Shown here: piece after piece, positions 1 to 9,693 of the stretch
How the letters are laid out: the number at the start of each line of letters is the position of its first letter
Position numbering within the stretch: position 1 is the first letter of the stretch
Assembly: GCA_009103225.1 (NCBI GenBank)
Contig: RHPI01002262.1
Coordinates: 412,317-476,316 of the forward strand
Reading direction: 5' to 3'
Source of the DNA: Chlorokybus atmophyticus
Lineage: Eukaryota > Streptophyta > Chlorokybophyceae > Chlorokybales > Chlorokybaceae
Length of the DNA stretch: 64,000 nucleotides
The notes under the pieces: model-generated
Seen by the model: the letters and a program-made list of their open reading frames with translations, nothing else
The model's database searches: none
Told to the model about the DNA's origin: nothing
Made by a program: the position numbers and the translations under genes

Positions 1-283
1 GACGCGCAACCTCACGACTCATGAAATTGCTGTTCGCGCCGCAATCCACCAGCATCTTGCACTCCATCCATGGCCCATTGCCCTCACGGATCAGAGCCAT
101 GACTCCCAACAGCTGCCTCGCCTTGTCGGGCACTCGAACCATACCGCTTTGCGTTGCCGTTGCGCACATGCCGCCAACCGTCAACAACGCTTCCACGCCA
201 GCCGCTGGACATTCAACATCATAGTGAGGCTGCATCACCACCTCAGCAGGAGCCTCTCCAGCTACTGAGGTGAGCCGTTTCCC
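1..283 (-). CDS. pol: Pol start (retropepsin), -1 frame, partial
   Basis: The -1 frame relative to gag is open from the frameshift site to the left edge of the window. It encodes a linker and then an aspartic protease with the active-site stretch MLVDCGANSNFMS (about 18-55). The catalytic motif is D-C-G-A rather than the common D-S-G-A or D-T-G-A; cysteine at this position is a conservative variant I associate with some gypsy-type proteases. The enzyme would cleave Gag-Pol in the particle. The rest of pol lies outside the window. There is no independent start codon at a sensible place before the protease (the first ATG, at 235, is inside the linker), which fits translation as a Gag-Pol fusion. 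Confidence 0.8.
239..283 (-). promoter_or_regulatory. Programmed -1 ribosomal frameshift signal
   Basis: On the minus strand the gag frame reads ccG-GGA-AAC at 285-277. This is a canonical slippery heptamer G_GGA_AAC in the correct phase. After a 4-base spacer, the arm CACCTCAG (272-265) pairs perfectly with CTGAGGTG (246-239). The inner bases 264-262 can also pair with 249-247, giving up to 11 bp, or GGAG/CTCC can form a small inner hairpin. The gag TAG stop lies inside the structure. The -1 frame continues directly into the protease. Site, phase, stem and frame all agree. The spacer is slightly shorter than usual. Confidence 0.85.
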
Positions 284-1308
284 GGCTGCAACATCTCCTC
301 CTCCACCATGTTCACGCGTCCACCGCTGCGAGCGTTGCGGGCATGTGCAGCAGACTTTGCCTTATAGATAGGGCAGTTGGAGCGCACGTGATCAGCAGAA
401 GAGCACTCCCAGCACTTCCGAACAGCCTTGGCAGCCTCCCGACCCTTTGGGGCCTTCATAGCAACATGGAGCGCACCCAATTCCATTAGAGTTGGTCCAA
501 AGCCAGCCCCCTGAGCTGCTGCAGCTCCCGAACCAGCCCCAACAGATGCGTATGAGCGATACGAACCTCCACGGAAGTGATTGTAATGTCCACGGTCAGT
601 GTTTTTGGCAGCCCCCTTGAAGTACAACACGTCCGTGCGCTCAGCAATGCGAATGGCCTCCGCGAGAGTCTTGGCGTCACGAAGCTCAACTTCCTTGCGA
701 CAAAGAGTCTTCAACCCGCGCGTGTAGCGGTCCAGCTGCTCCTCCTCAGTCATGTTCGGTACAGAGAGCACAAGACGCTGAAACGCAGAGGTATAGGCCA
801 TCACGGACTGCGTTTGCACAAGCGTAGAGAGCTGGTCGCGTGCCGTCTTCACACTCTCCACCGGTACGAACTGTTTCTTCACCTCAGCAGCCAGCTCAGC
901 CACGGTAGTGAAAGGAACCTCAAGACCAGCTTCCACACGAGCACAACGATGACGCCACCACACAAGTGCAGCTCCCTCAAAGAAAGTAGCAGCCACATCG
1001 ACACGGAGATGTATAGGTACCTCGGTGAGCTTTAACCATGTCGAAACGGCAAACACCCACTCCTCCACACAGTCACCGTCCCTCTGACCCTTGAATGGCT
1101 TTGGTTTTGGTAGCTTCACATGACGAGAGGCTGATGGGGCAACCACAGGAGCTGTAACGGGCGTGGACGCGCGCGCTTGCGCCATGGCTTGTTGAAATTG
1201 TGCCACTTGAGCTTGGGCAGATGCTTGGACACGTTGCAGCTCCTCATGAGCAGCTACCAGCACTTGCTGAAGCTCCACAACACGTGCATCATCCATGGTA
1301 GCGTCCAT
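262..1308 (-). CDS. gag: Gag polyprotein of Ty3/gypsy-like element
   Basis: This 348-residue ORF encodes a retrotransposon capsid/nucleocapsid precursor, which packages element RNA in cytoplasmic virus-like particles. Residues 1-50 form a short helical, coiled-coil-like segment. A Gag/UBN2-type capsid region follows (about 70-230) with the typical WW-R segment LVWWRHRC and a downstream LDRYTRGLK. Near the C-terminus there is one CCHC zinc knuckle, C-WE-C-SSAD-H-VRSN-C (about residues 299-312). The ATG at 1308 lies 73 bases after the primer-binding site, which fits a short leader. The frame is open to a TAG at 264-262. Thirteen bases before that stop lies the slippery heptamer described separately, so full-length Gag-Pol is expected only by -1 frameshifting. 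No damage is visible. Confidence 0.9.
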   Translation of the reverse strand: MDATMDDARVVELQQVLVAAHEELQRVQASAQAQVAQFQQAMAQARASTPVTAPVVAPSASRHVKLPKPKPFKGQRDGDCVEEWVFAVSTWLKLTEVPIHLRVDVAATFFEGAALVWWRHRCARVEAGLEVPFTTVAELAAEVKKQFVPVESVKTARDQLSTLVQTQSVMAYTSAFQRLVLSVPNMTEEEQLDRYTRGLKTLCRKEVELRDAKTLAEAIRIAERTDVLYFKGAAKNTDRGHYNHFRGGSYRSYASVGAGSGAAAAQGAGFGPTLMELGALHVAMKAPKGREAAKAVRKCWECSSADHVRSNCPIYKAKSAAHARNARSGGRVNMVEEEMLQPGNGSPQ

Positions 1309-1380
1309 AAACAGAAAAATACCTCACACACTAAAAAGATAGTTAATATCCCCTTAAAACAAGAAACCCAACCCCTCCAA

Positions 1381-1394
1381 GGGCTCCGATACCA
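1381..1394 (-). other. Primer-binding site (initiator Met tRNA type)
   Basis: Read on the minus strand the sequence is TGGTATCGGAGCCC, one base after the LTR end. It differs by one base over the first 12 from the plant-type site complementary to the 3' end of initiator-methionine tRNA (TGGTATCAGAGC). The position directly inside the 5' LTR fixes the orientation of the element. Confidence 0.8.
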
Positions 1395-1395
1395 C

Positions 1396-2036
1396 TGTAA
1401 CGATGCTCGTGCTCACATACACAGCACACAAGTCATGCAACACATGTGTGCAGCTGAGCACAATCTTCACACCGGAACCTTGCCTTCACTCGCGCACGCA
1501 CGCACGCGTCGAGCGCGCCAACGCACACGAACACTACTACTTCTCACGCCAAGCAAAAACGCAGCAGTGTGCCTTGGACCACAACTCCCTCAAGTATGCA
1601 CCAGCATACTCACAGCAGAGAGCAAAAAACAAAGTTGGTTGCCTTACACAGGTTTTTTCTATTTATACAAGCACTAGGAAGAAATAGCCTAATTAACAGG
1701 CATTTCATTATTCACTACCAAATCTAAAGGCAGGTCCAAGTGCAGGTTCCCCGCCACGCGCGTTGGGCCTCCGGCGGCTGTGTGACTATGCAGTCCGCGT
1801 CACCTGGCACTGCACAGCGCGTGTCCAGTCAGCGGCTGTGTCACAACCGCGTGGCAGGTGGGTCACGTCGCCGAATTAGCTGCTGTCGAGCAGGTCGCAG
1901 GCGAGTCGCGCGCGGCAGTAGGGGCAGGCGCCACATGGGCTTAATAAAGCTCATATAAGCCCTCATCAAGCCAGCAAAAAAGGCAAAATAAGTACTTTAT
2001 GTACAATAAAATACAAAAATGGCCCAGGCTGTTACA
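1396..2036 (-). repeat. 5' LTR of the Ty3/gypsy-like element
   Basis: On the plus strand the repeat begins TGTAACGATG and ends GGCTGTTACA, giving the short inverted ends TGTAAC/GTTACA typical of LTRs. A TATAAATAG box lies on the minus strand near 1657-1668 and would drive transcription leftwards into gag. The same family occurs as the solo LTR at 9021-9688 in the opposite orientation; both share the tracts GTGCTCGTGC and TTCACACCGGAACCTTGCC. Only one LTR of this element is in the window. Confidence 0.85.
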
Positions 2037-2299
2037 GTTTAAGACTGTTTTTGGGTCTTATGCTGACTAGACCCGCCTTGTATACTATTTTGAGCTTGTA
2101 TATCAAGTTCTTTGTAGTGTTGACCGTTATTATTAGGTATAAGAGGACGCCCACACACGTTTAACATGGTTCACTTTACTTGTGCGTAAGTCTGGTGGCG
2201 GCAAAAGCCTTGGCCTAGGCGTGGTTTGGACTGGTCAAGTTTGGCATGGTTTAGTCTGTTCTTTTCTGCTTGCATAGACGGTTTAAGGGTGTTGTGTTG
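2037..2299. other. No gene recognised (between two retroelements)
   Basis: About 260 bases between the intact LTR and the broken RT of the next element. I see no coding signal, no LTR end and no repeat that I can assign. It may be the remainder of the older element, decayed beyond recognition. Confidence 0.5.
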
Positions 2300-3060
2300 T
2301 GTGTCTACGCCTAGGAAGCTTGCATCTCAACATGATCTTCCACTGATGCAGCTACCGGTTGCCCCAAAAAGAGGTCTTGTGCTTGTCCACCTCCTTGATA
2401 GCGATCTGGTTGTACCCCTGGCGCATGTTTAGGACACTGAAGACGGTGCAGTATTCTACATCATCAAAGATGCCTTCTACAGCAGGCATTGGATACCTGT
2501 CTTGCTTGGTCTTGTTGTTGAGGGGGCGGTAGTCACCGCACTTACGCCGGTCTGTCCAGTTGCCTGCGGCATCCTTCTTCAGGGGCATGATGGTCGCGGC
2601 CGCGAAGTCTGTTGTGGACTCCTCGATCAGGACTGCACCTAAAAGTCTTGCACCTCTGCTCCACCAAGTCTTCTTCCAACTTGGAGAGTCTATACTGACG
2701 TTTGAACACCGGTTTGGTGTCCACCAACTCAATGTCTATCTAGTAAACGGAGTAGCTGCCCACCTCCTTCACGCTGAAGCTGAACTGGCTTCTCCACTTG
2801 TTGAGGAGAGCTTCAAGTTGTTCTCGTGTCTGGCCTATAGCCAGCGGTCCAATGGCATGGGACCAGGAGGTGGTGTTGTCGACCACTGGATTGTCCTCCA
2901 CAATGACTGCTACCTGCTCCTTCATGTGGGCGATCTCGCGGGCAGTGTGTGCCGCTTTGATCTCTTGAACGCGATCAGCCCACCCCGCCAGGTGTTCGAG
3001 CTCATGGAAGGACACATGGCGGTCATGGAGAGCAAAGCAAATCCCTAACAACCACACCAT
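2300..3060 (-). pseudogene. Reverse transcriptase, 5' part, broken
   Basis: The stretch contains an RT leader with IELVDTKPVFKRQYRLS (about 2740-2680). After a frame change near 2660 it continues LIEESTTDFAA, then DYRPLNNKT, DRYPMPAVEGIF, VFSVLNMRQGYNQIAI and KTSFWG. These are the expected first blocks of a Ty3/gypsy RT (fingers and start of palm). Translation then meets TAG (2354-2352) and continues LHQWKIM, matching the next block, before similarity is lost. The catalytic YxDD block is absent. In-frame TAG codons lie at 2742-2740 and 2354-2352. The upstream segment 3060-2740 links the methyltransferase to RT and has no domain I recognise. Confidence 0.85.
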
Positions 3061-3066
3061 GCTGTT

Positions 3067-4056
3067 CTAATCCATGGCGCGCCCCAGCAACTGACACTGC
3101 TGAATGTTGGTTAGCATGGAACCTGTGATACTGCCTGAAGAGAATCCCATGGCGCGTTCGCACTCACGAGCGTTTGGTTCCTTCAGCTGGCCTGTGTTAA
3201 AATCCAACACCATGCCGTCACCTCCGTTGCGGACGGCGTATGCACCCGGGTAAGACACCAGAGTGGGGAGCCCACGGCGCGGTTGATCAGGCCGGTTGCA
3301 CTGGTAAAAGTGCTGGTGGTCGTATCGCGTGACCGGTTGTGCTGTGCGCCTAGGGTCCAAGATAGCGTCAACGGTGATATTGCGTGGACGACTGCTATGC
3401 AAATATTCAGCAAAGAGATTCTCCAATGTGGCCAGGTTGGTCCACTTGGCGCGGATGCAATGAGCACGGGATTTATGACGCGCTGCGTTGATTTTAAGAG
3501 GATGCCCTAGCAAGAAACACACCTATCGAAAGCTGTTGGCCACGTGATGACGCTTATCGTCCTTGGAGTGCACGTTTTCGATGATGTACCCCAAAGGCCT
3601 AAAAAGCTAGTTGCTATGCAGGAGTTTATTGACGCGCATCAGCTCCTACAAGAATTGCGAGCGAGGATCTGAGAGTGCTTGGGCTTTGCCTGCTCTGGAG
3701 TGTTCTTGACACTCCCATCCAACTATCAGCAGGTCGATGGTGCCCACAGCCAGGAGGTAATCCGCAGTAATTAAACGGATGTCCTGTGGCAGTGCCTTCC
3801 GACGACCTTGTAGTGCGGATAGTGGCAGCTTGTACGAGTAGCATTTGAGTAAGTGGCGCAAGTGGTGGCTCAGGGCAATATGTGCGTGTGGATCACGGTT
3901 ACAGTAGAGATACTTGATGACCGTTGCGCCAATATTGAGGACAGCGGCGAGGCCACTGCCTATACCTCCAAACAGTTCCAACACGGTGATGCCTTGTTGT
4001 CGGCGAAAAACGTGGAACTCCACTGCTGACATACACACGTCTACATTGGCAAGCAC
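3067..4056 (-). pseudogene. C5 cytosine DNA methyltransferase (DNMT3-like), retroelement-borne
   Basis: This domain would transfer methyl groups from S-adenosylmethionine to C5 of cytosine in DNA. Motifs run in family order in one frame: motif I VLELFGGIGSGL (about 3984-3949, SAM binding); motif IV as VGWECQEHS (about 3723-3700), where the usual PCQ/PCN is ECQ, keeping the catalytic cysteine; motif VI ENV (3579-3571); a motif VIII-like RAHCIRAKWTNL; a target-recognition stretch; motif IX RECERAMGF (about 3168-3142); and motif X QQCQLLGRAMD. RAMD plus the following NSMVWL resembles DNMT3-type ends. Length (about 330 residues) fits a bare catalytic domain. Three TAG codons lie inside (3648-3646, 3609-3607, 3525-3523) and one at the end (3069-3067). 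It sits between protease and RT. Methyltransferases captured by gypsy elements are known from a few algae. Confidence 0.85.
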
Positions 4057-4262
4057 TGCGTGCGCTATACTCAGCCGTTTGCTGTTCTGTAAGTTAAGCT
4101 GTCTAGCTCACAACCAGAGCTTTCCAACAAGCTAAGCCACGCCTGCTAAGCTTATGTATCCACAAAGCTACGCGATTTCTTCCAAGGCTCTACCAAGCAG
4201 CCTGCTCCGGAGTCCGTCATGACTCGACCGTCTTGCTAAGTCTGAAGTCCACGCGCTTCTTC

Positions 4263-5199
4263 CTAGTATCTTCGACCCTCGACTCCTGTATGAAGGGCAA
4301 GCTGACCGGATACAAGCATCACCCATGTAATACCTTCAACATCCACTACTATAGTGGCCACCTGGTGTTGCTCCTGGACTGCAGCTTGATCCTTGTAGAG
4401 AGGGAACCGTATAATGAGCCGTTGTCTGGTCGGTAGTAAATGTGCGACCACTTGTGCGCGCCGACGGCGTTTAGATGGTTTCTGTGGGGCCACTTCTTCA
4501 GTGGCATCCTCCTGGGGATCATCGTATAGGTTAGAACAGTCCTGGTCATGGTTGTGGGTGGCCTCTGCTAACCTGTTGTTGGTTATCGAAGCCGACCTGT
4601 AGGTGGTTGTTGCAGCTGATCTTTGGTGAGAGCAAGTGCGAGCCATCAGCTCGAGAGGCAGATATCCGTGAACCTCTCTATCCTCCTCATCCCAATGGGG
4701 ACAAAACCATGCCTTCTCTGTCCAGCAATCCATGCCCCATGCCAACAGGAAAGTTGAAGTCCAATCCCAGCAGCAGGTCGAAGGATCCCGCGTCGGTGAC
4801 CACACACTTTTGTATGACCTCAGTGCTGTGGGAAGGGTCCAACCCTGTCAAGCGAATGCAGAGGGCCTGTTTAGTGATGCCAATCACCTGGGCACAGCTT
4901 TCGGTTGCTGTGTCGAACACGTATGGGCAAGGCATCAGCTCAGCGATGATAATCCCGAGGTCGCGTACGAGGCAACGTTCGATGATGACAGACTAGGCTC
5001 CAGAGTCCAGCATCACGCGCTTGGGTGCTCGACCGTTGTTGGTAACATGCTTGCCTTTGTTGGAGATCATGGCTGCATTGGCGTTGATGCGCAGACACTT
5101 GAATCGTCGGTAGCGTGTGATTGGGGTGACTGCTGCTATAGTTTCCTCCGAAACAATTGAGCGCAATGCGGCAAGCGCCCCTCGATCGGCTGGGTCTTA
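4263..5199 (-). pseudogene. Retropepsin-like protease and linker, broken
   Basis: Upstream residues RFKCLRINANAAMI lead to VMLDSGA, the DSG active site of a retroviral-type aspartic protease. It is followed at once by an in-frame TAG (4995-4993) and then SVIIERCLVRDLG. The second half includes FDLLLGLDFNFPVG, the conserved hydrophobic block that ends such proteases. Near 4690 the frame changes, and a basic linker continues to 4263 (KPSKRRRRAQVV among its residues). The enzyme would have processed the polyprotein. The stop in the active-site strand and the frameshift show decay. Confidence 0.8.
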
Positions 5200-6789
5200 A
5201 AAACCTCCTTGTTCATGGCCTGGCCCGAATCGTCCTTGTCTTGGCTGTTGGTATACTTGCTGCGGCCTAGATGCTGGTGGCGCTGCCTGTGGCTGCCCTG
5301 GTTGTGGCGCAGGGAAATTGCGCCTTTGTGTGGCCGGGGTCATACCTGGCGGCGTGGCCAGTGGCTGTGGGGGAAACGCTGGAGAACCGGGTGTTTGTGG
5401 GCCCGCCTCCCGTGCAGCATTAACTTCCACATCAGTCCAGCGTATGACATGAGCCGCCTCCATGACCAGTGTACCTTTCCAGTAGTTGTTAAATCGTCGA
5501 CCACGTCACTCCAGCGATGGTTCTGAGGCATGGGCTGAAGATATACTGCGCGCAGGAGCCGCTCTTGTATTGTGGGTGATGGTGGGAACCCTTAGGATCC
5601 TTGCCATGTAGGCATCCCGTCTGCCATTGACCACCCACTTCTGGCACCGTTGTTGCTTGTGCATGCACATTAAGGTAGATCTCTCAACGTTCGACATGCT
5701 ACTCATAAGCAGCTGTGATGCGTCTGGTTGTCGCGCTGCTTCCACTCCTGGCAACCTCAGTATGGCCTCTTGAGCTACTTACAAGGTGTTAGCGGCCGAG
5801 GCAACCTCGTCATGGCCTTGCCGTAGCGAGCGAAGGAAGGCGTCCAACCATAATAATCTTGTGCCAAATGTGAACAAAGGGACTGCGGGGTGATTAATGA
5901 CTAGCCAAGGCACTAATCTTGCTCGCGCTGCATTACCACCTTCTCGCATCTCCAACATCCGTCTCAGGCCGATGCCTTCTTGTCGATGCAGCATGGTTGC
6001 TTGTCGCAACAGGGCAGTGCGAAGTTGCTGTTCTTCGATTGAACCTGCTCCATCTCGTTGTGTCCACCCTTGCGGTGTGAGGTAGCCTCTTCCTGGATCC
6101 CGTTGATCGTCAGGCAAGTCTTCCACCAAGGCGGGTAGCAGCGGGGCGATCACCCCCTTGGTGTGTTGGGCCAGCGCCCTTGCCTAATCAATGTCGGTCT
6201 CGACGGCGAAAGGTGTGGTGCTGAACGATGGGCAAGCGATTGTTGGTGCGGAAACGGAAACGGCGCGAGCAGCGGGAAGGGCTTGCGCTCGTGCGTTAAT
6301 GGCTGCATTTTTGTCTTGCCGCCAGGTGAACGCTTGTTCAAGAGCGGCGTAGCGCTCGTGAAGCCAAGGAGTAGTGAGGGTCCTCATTGCTAAGTCGGTA
6401 CCCAAAGGCATGACAGCTGCATCGCTGATGTGCTGCTGCACATTGGGTTGCCGGTCTCGATACATGTCCAGCGGACTTGGCTCAAAAGGCTCGTGACGGA
6501 CTTGTGCGGGCTGGCGTGGCGCTGTCTGCATGTTGTCAGGCGGAGTCTAGAACAGCTGCAGGGCCAACTCCAGCACAACAGGTATTTCGACCACAAGAAC
6601 GTGGTCTCATACGGGAGGCGCCGTGCCGGCGAGGATTTCATCCTCCAATTGCCGCTGAGTCTGCTTTAGCAGGGTGTGATATTCAGGCAGTGGGAAGACG
6701 CGATCACTGCGTTCAACACGCGTAGTGCGCTCTCCTCGCCACCCAAAGCAATGGTAGTGTGATTTGCTCCACGCATGATGATCTCCCAT
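5197..6789 (-). pseudogene. Gag-like segment upstream of protease, decayed
   Basis: One frame stays readable for about 1.6 kb, interrupted by single stops (TGA near 6607, TAG near 6548 and at 6184, TAA 5779, TGA 5506, TAA 5197). It contains an alpha-helical Gag-like stretch (WLHERYAALEQAFTWRQDKN, then ALVEDLPDD, then WLDAFLRSLRQGHDEV) and a Pro/Gln-rich tail just before the protease. I see no zinc knuckle here. It has the position and composition of a capsid region, but it is not close to a Gag I can name. It belongs to the methyltransferase-bearing element because the frame is shared with the protease. Confidence 0.5.
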
Positions 6790-6947
6790 GCGCGCTCAGT
6801 TTGCTGACAACGCGGGAAAGCCTAAGTGACGTCGAGGACGGGCAACATAGCTGCGCGCGTCGCTGCAGTGGCAGCGGATTCGGCGATGGCACTGGCAGTG
6901 GTTGCGATAGTGCCGGTCAATGACGCAAGAGTGGTCACAATGCTCGC

Positions 6948-8961
6948 TTACACAAACGCTCCTGCAGTTGGACTGGGACCGGTGCGATCTACTGCTGCAA
7001 AGTCGATAACAGCACTGGCTGTCGCCATCGTGCTTACAAGTGTTGGCGTCACGATGCCCACTGATGCACCAAATCTTCGTGCAAATGGAGTAGTTGCTGC
7101 TGACATTGATGGAGTCGACGTCGTAGCCGGTGTGGCTGTTGCTGCTGATGCAGCACCATTGGTGGCTTTAGAAGAGGTAGCTGCTAACAATGTTGCGGCT
7201 TCCCCTCGTGCTCGTCGGGATGGTTGAACGCGTGCTGGAGTGCTCGTGTCTTCCGTGCGCTTTGGAGCCATTAGTGCCCATCGGGCAGCGTAGCAGGTGC
7301 GATAGCCCTGCTCCTTGTTTTCCTCCAAGCGTGCCATACGCGCCATGAGGGCAGCAGTACGGTCATCAGCTAACGAGTTGGCTGGAGCCTTGGCGGCAAC
7401 AGCAGCGCGCGCGGACGTCCTTCCGGTCCCTTGCGCTGAGGAGAACGATTCTTCCCCCTGAAGCCTTGCTCTTCCATGCGAGCGTTGGCGTAATTGTTCT
7501 TGTTATTATGGGCAGTGTTGTTGCTGTTGTAGCCATCAGAGTTGTTGCCGTTGTGGCCTCCAGTGTTATTGCTGTTGTAGCCACCAGAGTTGTTGCCATT
7601 ATGGCCTCCAGTGTTGTTCTCTTCGGTGCACTCCTTTTTATAGTGCCCATGCCGTCCACAGCAATGACACAGCACAAGGGCAGGCAAAGCAGTATAAGCA
7701 AACCGTTTCCCTTTGTTGTGTGCTGGTGGAGCGTCTCGGCCACGTTTGCGGCGAGGAGGCTCAATAGTTGTGCTGGCTACAGGCCGTGAGGCGCTGCGGT
7801 TGGTGTCCGGCACTGCCTTCTCACACACCAAGCGCTTGTGAATGGTTTATGCAGTCTCGAAGGCTTCCTTGAGCGTGCACGCTCAAGGACACGTGTAGCC
7901 AAGGGGCTTGTTGTATTTCAGGGTCAGGTGCGTCGACTCGCACAGGGTCACATCCAACTCATTGACATACACCACTGCAGCAGCCTCATCACTGACAATC
8001 TTGTAGTCAGTGTCTTTCAGCAGACCTTCTGGTTTGGAGTACAGGTGTAGAGGGTCCTCGTTGGGCTTGCGTCCAAACCGTCTCAGCTCCTCCACTTTGC
8101 TGGTGGTCTAAGGTGGGAAGGTGCGACAAAGTGCAGCGTATAAGTCCTTAAGTGGAGTCAAAGATGGCAGCACCTACAGTGATGGCTGGTGCGCGCAGTG
8201 TAACTGATCCGAGGGTGAAAGCATTGCCTCCCGCACGAGAGCTAGGTGTTGCCAGAGGTAGAGGCGTGCCCACCTCAACAACTGCAGCTCATTCTACAAA
8301 GATAGCAGCAGAATGGTCCAGGATTCGGGCTCGTGGTGCGACCGTCTTAGTCTTAATCTCGGCAGGGGTTAGGCTGACATTCACCAACTCAGGCTCCTCG
8401 TCCTCTGCCCTCTCGATGGCTGCAGCTATGAACTAGCCGATGACTGCAGCTGGAGTGGCAGGTGGAGTGATGGCTGCTGAATTGTGTAGTGACGCAGAGG
8501 CTATGGTGCTGGCGAGCTCGCCATAGCCATAAACTCGATGCAATTCAGCAACAGACATCGTGTGCTTCATGGTCTAGATACCGAGCATCAACGTGGAAAA
8601 ACATCTCATCTGACCAGTCCTTGTTCTTTAGAGCTTGCTGTCGCATTTTGGAATAAAACTTGATGACGAATTCGTCAAGCGAGGTGGTGCCAGCACGTCC
8701 GGAGAAGCGCATGGATGTGGTTGAGCTGAAAAACTCCATCTCGTAGTCGTCGCTGTTGGACGATTGTGGGGAAGCTCGATGGCGAGGAGTAGAACGGAAC
8801 GGAGTGAAGCGGGAGACAGAATTCGAGCCTTTGCTGCTGCGATTGCTGCTTCTGTTGCTGGTCCGCTCGTAAGTGAGATTGGAGGTTGGGCTCCAGCTGC
8901 TGAGGTCACCCTCGTCTATTGAAGAGAACGGGATGGGCCTGCTCATATAGCTAGTCCACAA
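6948..8961 (-). pseudogene. Upstream Gag-like region with zinc knuckle, decayed
   Basis: Pieces in several frames. The first (8961-8545) has a Ser-rich start and a capsid-like SLDEFVIKFYSKMRQQAL. The second (8095-7883) reads MEELRRFGRKPNEDPLHLY. The third (7831-7370) carries a CCHC knuckle, C-HC-C-GRHG-H-YKKE-C, followed by degenerate repeats of GGHNGNNSGGYNSNN type. The last piece (7346-6948) is Ala/Thr/Ser-rich. Such an order fits Gag capsid then nucleocapsid. Whether this is the N-terminal half of the same Gag or a second element fragment joined to it cannot be decided, because the frames differ from the one used downstream. Confidence 0.5.
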
Positions 8962-9020
8962 GTGAAAGTGTATGCGGGGTAGAGTGTTTGTGCCCTACTG
9001 TCTGTCTTGATGCTACTACT

Positions 9021-9688
9021 TGTAACAGTCAAGGCCAAATTTTGTGATTTTCATGGCCGTTTTAGGCCTTATTTGTAAGGTACATGTTCTTAATGACTTG
9101 TGGCGGATATCGGCGAGTTATGAGTCTGCCGCGGATATCAACCGGGGCCCCAAGACCAGTCCGGAAGGTGCCAGAAAACGGAGGGCCAGTCGAGAAGGGC
9201 TCGACCAGATTTCTGGCAGGGCCTGGCGCCAAGTAGTATAACTTCACCATATGAGCAGCAAATTAGGAGATCTTTGGTGCGTTGGAAAGGTCTAAGTGTA
9301 CTACAAGATTCTGCAATTATATCTTAGCTTTTAGTTCCGTCTAGCGCTAGAATCGTCTAGACAGTAGCATGTGCAGACTGGTAGGTATAAAAGTGACATT
9401 CTACAATTTGCAATACAACCTTTAGCTCCCTAGTTTTTGGTGTGCAAGCTTGGTGGTGGTTAGCAGGGGTTGCTAGCGTGTGTCCACTGGTGTGCTTGCT
9501 TGTGTGACGATCCAAGGCGCTACTCAAGTCAGTGTGTAGCTTGGAGCGCATGCGCGTGCGTACGCGAGTGGCGGGGCGCGCGTGTGTGCTTGGCAGAGGG
9601 GGCAAGGTTCCGGTGTGAATACCGTGTCTTGGTGAGAGGGTTGTGGATTGGACCAACTCACAGGTGACAAGGCACGAGCACCGTCACA
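9021..9688 (+). repeat. Solo LTR with 5-bp target duplication
   Basis: The repeat starts TGTAACAG and ends CCGTCACA and is flanked by CTACT on both sides (9016-9020 and 9689-9693). A TATAAAAG box lies near 9386. It is the same family as the LTR at 1396-2036 but in the plus orientation. No internal element sequence adjoins it, so it is the product of recombination between two LTRs. It interrupts the leader region of the older methyltransferase-bearing element. Confidence 0.88.
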
Positions 9689-9693
9689 CTACT

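Larger units (their letters stand above)
1..2036 (-). mobile_element. Ty3/gypsy-like LTR retrotransposon, 5' part
   Basis: The element reads leftwards and runs off the left edge of the window. In order on the minus strand there are a 641-bp LTR (2036-1396), one spacer base, a primer-binding site (1394-1381), a gag ORF (1308-262) and pol starting with a retropepsin in the -1 frame. The gag and the start of pol are uninterrupted and the LTR termini are intact, so this copy looks young. Class assignment rests on gag type and protease; RT and integrase lie outside the window, so Ty3/gypsy rather than Copia is an inference. The base after the LTR starts gttta (2037-2041); the matching target duplication would be off the left edge. 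Confidence 0.85.
2300..8961 (-). mobile_element. Decayed Ty3/gypsy-like element with DNA methyltransferase
   Basis: Minus-strand order is Gag-like segments (8961-5197), aspartic protease (about 5030-4690), linker (4690-4263), C5 DNA methyltransferase (4056-3067), linker, and reverse transcriptase (about 2760-2300). RT breaks off soon after its first conserved blocks; RNase H and integrase are missing. From 6789 to about 2660 one frame carries most of the coding signal, broken by single stop codons and a few frameshifts, with TAG the commonest stop. The 5' LTR was not identified. A solo LTR of another family sits just upstream (9021-9688), inserted after this element. The copy is inactive. Confidence 0.75.

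Noticed and set aside
6826..7227. 133-residue Ala/Val-rich ORF on the plus strand
   Set aside because: Antisense shadow of the Ala/Thr-rich Gag-like segment at 7346-6948.
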